Shown: positions 4,701 to 9,987 of the stretch, one piece after another
Layout of the letters: each line of letters starts with the position of its first letter
Numbering within the stretch: position 1 is the first letter of the stretch
Source of the DNA: Methanobacteriota archaeon
Lineage (GTDB): Archaea > Thermoplasmatota > Poseidoniia > Poseidoniales > Poseidoniaceae
NCBI GenBank assembly: GCA_002725275.1
Contig: PBOE01000029.1
Span: 4,548 to 14,534 of the forward strand
Direction: 5' to 3'
Length of the DNA stretch: 9,987 nt
Translations under genes and position numbers: made by a program
The notes under the pieces: model-generated
Seen by the model: only the letters and a program-made list of their open reading frames with translations
Database searches by the model: none
What the model was told of the DNA's origin: nothing

Positions 4701-7229
4701 TCACGCTTGGTCTTCCATGTCTGCCACGATGATGGCGTCTTCGACATCGTCTTCGGTTTGGAGACGTACGGCGTACCCGGCGGTTCCGGCCGCACCGAGG
4801 AGCATCAGAAGCGAGAAAATCACGGCGAACGGGTGTTCCACGATGATTTCGCCCAAGGTGGCGATGAAGCCCTTTGAATCGCCGCCTTGCCCGCCCGTTG
4901 CTTTGGGTTTAATCAGCGAGACCACGGTGGCTTGGTCGTAGGCAGGCCGCGTGAACGTCAACATGCCGTCCATGTCCTCTTCGTATTCATCCGAGGGCGT
5001 GGTGGGGTTGAGGTCGGAGTAAAAATCCGGCCGCTGTTCAAACTGAACGTCAACGGGCTGCGACAGATCGAGGGTCAGCACGACGTCCACGGTGTAGGGG
5101 ACCCGGGATTCAAAGAATTCAATGTCGCTGAGGAACCCCCAGAGGGTCACGGCTGTCCCTGAGACGTCAAAGTGGGCCCATTGACCCCATGCAGAAGCAT
5201 CAACCTCGATGTCGTAATACCACGAATCGGCGAGGCGGTTCCCCTCACCCTGCGCGTCGTTGCTCCCGTCGTCGCCGAGGTCGATGGCGAGTTGCAGCGC
5301 TCCCGCTTGGCCCGTGTCACCGTCGAATTCGCTGGCGGCAAAGGTGGCTTCAAGCCGCGTGGTGCCGTTGGGTATCCACACGTAGTGGGAATCCTCGGTG
5401 TAGTACACGGCACCGGTCTGGCCGTTGTTGAAATGGTTCCAGTCGCCTTTCCATGCGTGTCGAATCCGATCGGTGTTGGTGGGGATGGTGACCGTGGTCA
5501 TCATGCTCTCGTAAATCTCGTAGGCGTCCCAAACGTTGTACTCGGGATGGTCAACCAAACCGTCGCCGTCTTGGTCCCGCATCAATTGAAGCGTCCGAGC
5601 GAGGGCCACGGCGGCGTCCACATCGGTCAACCCGTGGCCGATGCGCCAGTCGTGGCACGCTCCCGTGGCGCTGCGGTAGCACGTCTCGGGAATGTCGTTG
5701 CAGCCGTCTTCGTCGTTGCCCGATTCGCATGAATTTTCCATGCCCTCGTAGCGCGCCGTCAACTCGAGGATGAGTTCCACTTCGTGCACTCGGCTGTTGT
5801 TGCGCGTGTCCCAGTCCTCGAACTGGCTGTAAGCGGCCGTCCCTTCGCCGCCAACCAGGCTATCACCGAAGTCGTGGTCGTCCCGGTGATAGTCCGCCAC
5901 ACCCAGCGAGGGGGCCACGTCGAGCAAGATGCCTGCCATGCCGCCCACGTGCGGCGTGGCCATGGACGTGCCCGAGATGGACATGTAGTAGAGATCACCT
6001 TGCGTTCGCGTGGAGGCGTCGATGGCCGTGCCTCGCGGCGCGGTCGCCCAGATGTCACGACCCGGTGCACCTACATCGGGCCACGTGTGTTGCTGGTTCA
6101 TGCAACCGCGAGACGAGAACGAGGTGACGGCGGTGCCGTCGTGGGTGAGGGCGGCCACGGAGATGGCTGAGGGCGTGTTGGCGTAGACGTTGGTTCGCAA
6201 ACCACCCGAGCACTCGGCACCCGAGCCGCCGGAGTTGGAGGCTGCGAAAATGACCGCTACGCCGTTGTCGTAGGTGAGTTGGTCCGTGAGCTGAGCAATC
6301 GCCCCTTCCGGGTTGTAATCGCCGTCGCTGCCCCAGGAATTCGACACCACGCGAATGTGGTGGGGGTTCTGACCGGGAATGGAGTGTGCATAGGTCCATT
6401 CGAGGCCCTGTACACCGGCAAAAATTGAGGCTCCGTCGCCCGCTCCGAGGGCGATAAGTTGCCCGCCCTTGGCGACACCGGCCCGACGACCTGCAGAGGC
6501 ATCGCCGTTCCCCGCAATGGTCCCACCGACGTGCGTGCCGTGGCCCGAGGAGGTGTCGGAGTTTCTCGTCTCGACCCATTCGTTGTCGGCCGGCGTCCAC
6601 TTTGCAGAATAGAGCGTTTTCTCGCCGGTCCACGGTTCGAGGTAGTCGTAGTCGGGGTGACCCGCATCCACGCCGGTGTCAAGATCGACGATGGCGGTGC
6701 CGTCGCCGTCCCATTCGCTGAACGAGAGGTCGACCTCTCGAAGAATCTCACCGCTTGGGGTGACAATCACACGGTCCCATGCGTCGGTTGCTCCGACGAT
6801 GTGGGTGGTCTCGTGCATCATGATGCCGGGCTCGGGCTGACCGCCCCAATCGGAAGGCAGGTAGAAGAATTCCAGCGGCTTGTCCAGTTCAAGGTGTTCC
6901 ACGCGGTCCCACGTCGACATCCGGCGAACATCGATGGCTTTCCCTTCAACCAACCCTCCGTCAATGCGAGGAGCATCGCCCAACACGTCCAATCCGAGGT
7001 TGCGCATGAAGGCCATATCGTGGGAAGTGACCGGTGAGTGGAGCTGGAAGATGACCGGCAACACGGTCGCATCGTCGACTTCGTCGAGACGCTCGACAAG
7101 GTCGGTGTTCATCTTGGAGGCATCGCCCATCGGATTGGTCGCATCAGCGAGTGGCGAGGCCGTGGCGCCCACCATCAGGAGTTGAAGGAAAAAGGCGGTC
7201 AAAACCATAGCACGGCGACGAGTTCCCAT
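4701..7229 (-). CDS. Secreted, C-terminally membrane-anchored subtilisin-family serine protease (S8)
   Basis: This is an 842-residue preproprotein. Residues 1-24 are a Sec-type signal peptide (RRR, then a hydrophobic core, with likely cleavage after ATA at 24). Residues about 40-140 resemble a propeptide. The S8 catalytic domain spans about 170-545: D184 in DLDTGVDAGHPD, H230 in GHGTHVGG, oxyanion N332 in AASNSGGSG, and S422 in SGTSMATPHVGG, so the triad is complete. Six cysteines (340, 376, 501, 510, 517, 525) suggest disulfides. DQDGDGLVD (552-560) looks like a calcium-binding loop. Residues about 590-730 look like a beta-sandwich domain of the type appended to secreted proteases. A glycine-rich linker (778-787) precedes a single transmembrane helix (about 798-820) and a short acidic cytoplasmic tail. 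It likely degrades extracellular protein at the cell surface, consistent with a heterotrophic marine archaeon. Confidence 0.93.
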   Translation of the reverse strand: MGTRRRAMVLTAFFLQLLMVGATASPLADATNPMGDASKMNTDLVERLDEVDDATVLPVIFQLHSPVTSHDMAFMRNLGLDVLGDAPRIDGGLVEGKAIDVRRMSTWDRVEHLELDKPLEFFYLPSDWGGQPEPGIMMHETTHIVGATDAWDRVIVTPSGEILREVDLSFSEWDGDGTAIVDLDTGVDAGHPDYDYLEPWTGEKTLYSAKWTPADNEWVETRNSDTSSGHGTHVGGTIAGNGDASAGRRAGVAKGGQLIALGAGDGASIFAGVQGLEWTYAHSIPGQNPHHIRVVSNSWGSDGDYNPEGAIAQLTDQLTYDNGVAVIFAASNSGGSGAECSGGLRTNVYANTPSAISVAALTHDGTAVTSFSSRGCMNQQHTWPDVGAPGRDIWATAPRGTAIDASTRTQGDLYYMSISGTSMATPHVGGMAGILLDVAPSLGVADYHRDDHDFGDSLVGGEGTAAYSQFEDWDTRNNSRVHEVELILELTARYEGMENSCESGNDEDGCNDIPETCYRSATGACHDWRIGHGLTDVDAAVALARTLQLMRDQDGDGLVDHPEYNVWDAYEIYESMMTTVTIPTNTDRIRHAWKGDWNHFNNGQTGAVYYTEDSHYVWIPNGTTRLEATFAASEFDGDTGQAGALQLAIDLGDDGSNDAQGEGNRLADSWYYDIEVDASAWGQWAHFDVSGTAVTLWGFLSDIEFFESRVPYTVDVVLTLDLSQPVDVQFEQRPDFYSDLNPTTPSDEYEEDMDGMLTFTRPAYDQATVVSLIKPKATGGQGGDSKGFIATLGEIIVEHPFAVIFSLLMLLGAAGTAGYAVRLQTEDDVEDAIIVADMEDQA

Positions 7230-7244
7230 GATGATTTTTCACCG

Positions 7245-7264
7245 TCAGCGTGTTATAACGCTGA
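7245..7264 (-). promoter_or_regulatory. TATA box embedded in a 20-bp inverted repeat, subtilase promoter
   Basis: TCAGCGT and ACGCTGA form perfect 7-bp arms around a 6-bp centre (GTTATA). On the minus strand the core reads TTATAAC and is centred about 26 nt from the subtilase ATG at 7229, so transcription would start at or next to the start codon. A dimeric regulator bound to the dyad would block TATA-binding protein, so the element is a good operator candidate. A hairpin role in RNA is unlikely because it would lie upstream of the predicted transcription start. Confidence 0.6.
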
Positions 7265-7351
7265 TGGTTTCTCGGGCAACGGTGAGGAGTGGAAAACGGG
7301 CCGGTGGTTTGGCCGTTCACAGGCGACCCACCCACGAAAACGGCTCCTTCC

Positions 7352-8296
7352 TCACGAGACGTGCGGGCCCAAACGTGGCCCGAGCGGAACGATCCGAAAC
7401 GGGTTCATGTGCTGGTGCGACCAGAAATAGTGGTTCTTGATGTGCGTCCAATCGCACGTGGCTCGAACACCAGGCAACGCAAGGACCCGGTCCACGAAAG
7501 CCTGGAGGTGTGGGTAATCCATGATGCGTTGAAGGTTGCACTTGAAGTGGACGACATAGACCAAATCAAACCTCACGAGGGTGGTGAAGAGGCAAAGGTC
7601 GGCCTCCGTGAGGGTGCCTCGCCCTTCGCCGACCAACCAATCGCGGTCAGCGAGATGCTCATCGAGTTCGTCCAAGCGGTTGAACAGGCCGCTGACGGCT
7701 TCTTCGTAGGCCGATTGAGTTCGAGCAAAGCCGGACTTGTAGACCCCGTTGTTGACCGTTTCGTAATTGGCGGTGATCATGGCGTCAATCGCCGCCGTGA
7801 GCCCCTCGGGGCAGAGGGTGGAGGCCGACCCCACGCCTCGGGCCAGCGTCCCGAACATGCGGATGATGTCTCGACTCTCGTTGTTGACGATGGTCCCGGT
7901 TTTTTTGTCCCACAGCACCGGAACGGTGCCGATGTTTCCTTCGGCCGTCCAGGCTGCGTAGGCTCTGCGATAAACGGCTTCAAGGTGGTCTTCACCGTTC
8001 ACGCTGTCAACGGTGGCGCCAGGCTCCTCGGGATTGAACGACCACGAACCGTCGTCGTTCATTCGCCAGTCAACAACGTCCACGCTAACGTGGTGTTCCA
8101 AACCCAGCAGGTTCCGCGCCAGAACGGTTCGATGAGCCCAAGGACAGGCGTGTGAAACGTACAGATGGTAGCGTCCGCTCTCGGGCAGGAAGGGTCCGTC
8201 GTCTGAAATCACGTCGCGGAATTCACTGTTTTTTCGCACGAACGCACCGTCGTCGAAGGCTTTGGTCCACGCACCCGCTTGTTCCTGCATCGCCAT
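7352..8296 (-). CDS. Xi-class glutathione S-transferase / glutathionyl-hydroquinone reductase (YqjG/ECM4 family)
   Basis: This is a 314-residue protein, close to the roughly 320-residue family norm. The N-terminal thioredoxin-like domain has the family motif LYVSHACPWAHR with catalytic C51, then VPVLWDKKTGTIVNNES (125-141). The helical C-terminal domain has TVNNGVYKSGF (180-190), LTEADLCLFTTLVRFDLVYVVHFKCNL (229-255, conserved within the family), and the terminal HIKNHY...NPFRIVPLGP block. Y186, Y247 and Y290 match the three tyrosines around the active-site cysteine in this class. These enzymes reduce glutathionyl-hydroquinones using glutathione. Glutathione is generally absent from archaea, so the gene is probably of bacterial origin, and the thiol used is uncertain. 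It ends 122 bp before the subtilase start on the same strand, but the subtilase has its own promoter. Confidence 0.92.
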   Translation of the reverse strand: MAMQEQAGAWTKAFDDGAFVRKNSEFRDVISDDGPFLPESGRYHLYVSHACPWAHRTVLARNLLGLEHHVSVDVVDWRMNDDGSWSFNPEEPGATVDSVNGEDHLEAVYRRAYAAWTAEGNIGTVPVLWDKKTGTIVNNESRDIIRMFGTLARGVGSASTLCPEGLTAAIDAMITANYETVNNGVYKSGFARTQSAYEEAVSGLFNRLDELDEHLADRDWLVGEGRGTLTEADLCLFTTLVRFDLVYVVHFKCNLQRIMDYPHLQAFVDRVLALPGVRATCDWTHIKNHYFWSHQHMNPFRIVPLGPRLGPHVS

Positions 8297-8318
8297 GGGG
8301 CTCTTCCTTCGGCCTTCG

Positions 8319-8328
8319 CTATGAAAAT
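8319..8328 (-). promoter_or_regulatory. Possible TATA-like element of the glutathione transferase gene
   Basis: On the minus strand the bases read ATTTTCATAG, an AT-rich patch centred about 27 nt from the ATG at 8296. The match to a TATA consensus is weak, but the spacing equals that of the subtilase and MFS genes. Confidence 0.3.
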
Positions 8329-8424
8329 CCTCGTATCACGCAGGCGTCTCCAGCCGACCGCGCCGGTGCCGAGGTGGGAGGGCAATTCTCATGCACAACC
8401 CTCGCTTGGGTTGGTTTGAAGCCG

Positions 8425-9192
8425 ATGAAACTCCGTCTCCACCAGTTTCTTTCACAAACCGGCGTGTTTGGCTCAAAGCGCGCGGCCAAGGAGGCGGTTT
8501 GGGCGGGCGAAGTGACCGTTAACGGGTCGGTCACCAAGGACATCAGTTTCCAATTCAACCCTCGGACCAAACCGGTCACGTACCGAGGCAACCTCCTTCA
8601 TCTCCCCGAGGAACACGTTACGCTCATTCTCAACAAACCCCCGGGCTACCTCTGCTCGAGACTGAACAAACACGAGCGATCGCTTGGAAAAACACCCGTG
8701 TTTGACCTGCTCCCCGACCACCTTTCACAGCGAGACAAGGATCGAATGGTGACCGTGGGTCGTTTGGATGAAGCGACCACCGGGATGCTCGTTCTTACGA
8801 CTGACGGACGGGTGGTCAGTCGCATCACGGACCCGCACCACCACGTGCCCAAGGTTTACTTGGTTCGGACGGCGGAGCCGCTTGGTGAAGATGACCTTGG
8901 GGCGCTTCGCAACGGTGTCGAAATCGAACTGGAGGTGAACGGGGAGGTGTCCACCCACCGAACGCAACCCGCCGAAGCGCATCAACTGGCTGAATGCGAT
9001 GCGCAAATCACCCTGCACGAGGGCAAGAAGCGGCAGGTTCGTCGCATGTTCTCCAGCCTCGGGCACAAGGTCATCGACCTGCACCGGACGGCCATCGGCG
9101 ACCTCTGGCTCGAGGACCTCGGACTGCGGGAAGGTGACTGCTTGGACCTGTCGGGCATGAATGTCCTGGCACTGATGGGCCTGAATGATTGA
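8425..9192 (+). CDS. RsuA/RluB-family rRNA pseudouridine synthase
   Basis: This is a 255-residue protein from the ATG at 8425. An N-terminal S4 RNA-binding domain occupies about residues 1-60 (LRLHQFLSQTGVFGSKRAAKEAVWAGEVTVNG region). The catalytic domain begins about residue 65 with LILNKPPGYLCS and holds the family active-site motif GRLDEATTGMLVLTTDG (112-128) with catalytic D115. KKRQVRRMFSSLGHKV (201-216) is the other diagnostic block. Enzymes of this family isomerise a uridine in 16S or 23S rRNA; which site is modified cannot be decided here. The open frame extends 5' to an ATG at 8152, but that part overlaps the opposite-strand transferase gene, is basic and low in family features, and precedes the S4 domain, so 8425 is preferred. 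The family is mainly bacterial, which suggests acquisition by transfer. It probably forms a unit with the next gene, 48 bp downstream. Confidence 0.9.
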   Translation: MKLRLHQFLSQTGVFGSKRAAKEAVWAGEVTVNGSVTKDISFQFNPRTKPVTYRGNLLHLPEEHVTLILNKPPGYLCSRLNKHERSLGKTPVFDLLPDHLSQRDKDRMVTVGRLDEATTGMLVLTTDGRVVSRITDPHHHVPKVYLVRTAEPLGEDDLGALRNGVEIELEVNGEVSTHRTQPAEAHQLAECDAQITLHEGKKRQVRRMFSSLGHKVIDLHRTAIGDLWLEDLGLREGDCLDLSGMNVLALMGLND

Positions 9193-9229
9193 GACAAACA
9201 ACAAAAGCCGGGGTCCCGTGTGGGCAAAC

Positions 9230-9234
9230 GAGGA
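9230..9234 (+). promoter_or_regulatory. Shine-Dalgarno site of the Kbl-like gene
   Basis: GAGGA lies 6 nt before the ATG at 9241. No TATA-like sequence sits about 27 nt upstream, where the bases are GC-rich, so translation from a message shared with the pseudouridine synthase gene is more likely than a separate promoter. Confidence 0.45.
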
Positions 9235-9240
9235 TTGACC

Positions 9241-9987
9241 ATGCCCGGTGACATGTCGTGGATGAAAGCCCGCTACGATGAACTCAACGAGAAATCGTTG
9301 CTTTGGGAACCACCCACCCTCGAAGGACCCAACGTGCCCCGGTGTCAAATGGACGGGAAACCGACCATCATGCTCTCGGCCAACAATTACCTGAACCTCA
9401 CCACGCACCCCTACGTCGTGGCTGCCATGCAGGAAGCCACGGCGACCTATGGCGCTGGAAGCGGGTCGGTTCGAGCCATTGCCGGCACGATGGACATTCA
9501 CCTTGAGGCGGAAAAAAAGGTGGCGGAATTCAAAGGCGTGGAAGCATCGCTCATTTACTCGGCCGGCTACACCGTGAACGTCGGCCTGATTCCAACACTG
9601 GTCACCGGGCCCCAAGATGTCATCATCTCCGATGAGCTGAATCACGGTTCCATCATTGACGGCGTTCGTTTGACCAAAGCGTCTCGGGCCGTCTACGCTC
9701 ACAACGACATGGGTGAACTCGAAGCGGTGCTCAAGTCTCACGAAGGGTCAGACCGGAAACTCATCATCACCGACGGCGTGTTCTCGATGGACGGCGACAT
9801 CGCACCGCTCGACGAGGTCACGGCGCTCGCTGAGGAGTACGGGGCCATGGTGTACGTTGATGACTGCCACGGTGAAGGCGTTCTCGGCGACGGCGGAGCC
9901 GGCATCGTGGACCACTTCAAACTCCAAGGCAAAGTTGACTTCGAAACCGGCTCCTTCTCCAAAGCACTTGGCGTTCAAGGCGGCATC
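9241..9987 (+). CDS. kbl: PLP-dependent alpha-oxoamine synthase, glycine C-acetyltransferase (Kbl)-like, C-terminus outside window
   Basis: The first 249 codons of a fold-type I PLP enzyme are present; the usual family length is about 395 residues. Motifs in order: SANNYLNLTTHP (46-57), the N-terminal substrate-binding block; YGAGSGSVRAIAGT (70-83); DELNHGSIIDGVRL (131-144) with H135, expected to stack on the PLP ring; TDGVFSMDGDIAPL (177-190); VDDCHGEGVLG (206-216), equivalent to the DEAHATG block, with D207 and H210; and SFSKALGVQGG (238-248), where K241 should form the Schiff base. The family condenses an acyl-CoA with an amino acid. Glycine C-acetyltransferase (glycine plus acetyl-CoA, threonine breakdown) is the best guess, but 8-amino-7-oxononanoate synthase and serine palmitoyltransferase-like enzymes share these motifs. 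In-frame ATGs at codons 5 and 8 are alternative starts; the Shine-Dalgarno favours 9241. Confidence 0.85.
   Translation, partial: MPGDMSWMKARYDELNEKSLLWEPPTLEGPNVPRCQMDGKPTIMLSANNYLNLTTHPYVVAAMQEATATYGAGSGSVRAIAGTMDIHLEAEKKVAEFKGVEASLIYSAGYTVNVGLIPTLVTGPQDVIISDELNHGSIIDGVRLTKASRAVYAHNDMGELEAVLKSHEGSDRKLIITDGVFSMDGDIAPLDEVTALAEEYGAMVYVDDCHGEGVLGDGGAGIVDHFKLQGKVDFETGSFSKALGVQGGI

Noticed and set aside
7290..7320. Imperfect inverted repeat AACGGGCC...GGCCGTT after the transferase gene
   Set aside because: The arms have a one-base bulge and no U-run follows; I could not distinguish it from chance in GC-rich sequence.
7289..8155. 288-codon open frame on the plus strand
   Set aside because: It is antisense to the clearly recognisable glutathione transferase and has no protein family features; high GC content creates long shadow frames.
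8152..8424. 5' extension of the pseudouridine synthase reading frame by 91 codons
   Set aside because: It overlaps the opposite-strand transferase gene, is rich in Arg and Ser with no recognised domain, and precedes the natural S4-domain start MKLRLHQFLS at 8425.
8725..9741. 338-codon open frame on the minus strand
   Set aside because: It is antisense to two well-supported genes (pseudouridine synthase and Kbl-like enzyme), spans their boundary, and looks unlike any real protein (rich in His, Val and Gly).
1..9987. Defence island, CRISPR array, mobile element or prophage signatures
   Set aside because: There are no direct repeat arrays, no transposase or integrase, and no recognised nuclease or toxin-antitoxin pair; the primase is adjacent to housekeeping-type genes and has no helicase or integrase partner that would suggest a plasmid.

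Overview
The window looks like a chromosomal segment of a marine archaeon, most plausibly a Poseidoniales (Marine Group II Euryarchaeota) relative. This rests on an archaeal/eukaryotic-type DNA primase catalytic subunit, TATA-box-like elements about 26-28 nt upstream of several start codons (typical of archaeal leaderless transcripts), a large secreted and membrane-anchored subtilase, and a mix of archaeal information-processing genes with bacterial-looking metabolic genes. Taxonomy is inferred; no rRNA gene or tRNA is present to confirm it.

Layout, left to right. A truncated small membrane protein gene (1-188, minus) is divergent from paralogue A (288-791, plus), a short protein with an N-terminal hydrophobic helix. 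Paralogue A converges on a small zinc-finger gene (806-1171, minus). That gene lies downstream of, and on the same strand as, a compact PriS-like primase gene (1303-2625, minus). Divergent from the primase is an AmpG/SLC33-like MFS transporter (2756-4093, plus), followed at 26 bp by paralogue B (4120-4665, plus), which is clearly related to paralogue A and carries a strong Shine-Dalgarno sequence. A hairpin at 4671-4695 separates this pair from a convergent subtilisin-family protease gene (4701-7229, minus). Upstream of the protease, on the same strand, is a Xi-class glutathione transferase / glutathionyl-hydroquinone reductase (7352-8296, minus). Divergent from that is a probable two-gene unit (plus): an RsuA/RluB-type pseudouridine synthase (8425-9192) and a truncated PLP-dependent alpha-oxoamine synthase of the glycine C-acetyltransferase (Kbl) type (9241-9987).

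The genes do not form one obvious pathway. Coding density is very high and no intergenic stretch exceeds about 130 bp. I found no CRISPR array, insertion sequence, integrase, rRNA or tRNA. The points most worth a second look are the compact primase (no zinc knuckle, short spacing between catalytic motifs, long unrecognised C-terminal extension), the A20-like zinc finger in the gene downstream of it, the duplicated membrane-protein family, the TATA-centred inverted repeats, and the leaderless/Shine-Dalgarno division among start sites.
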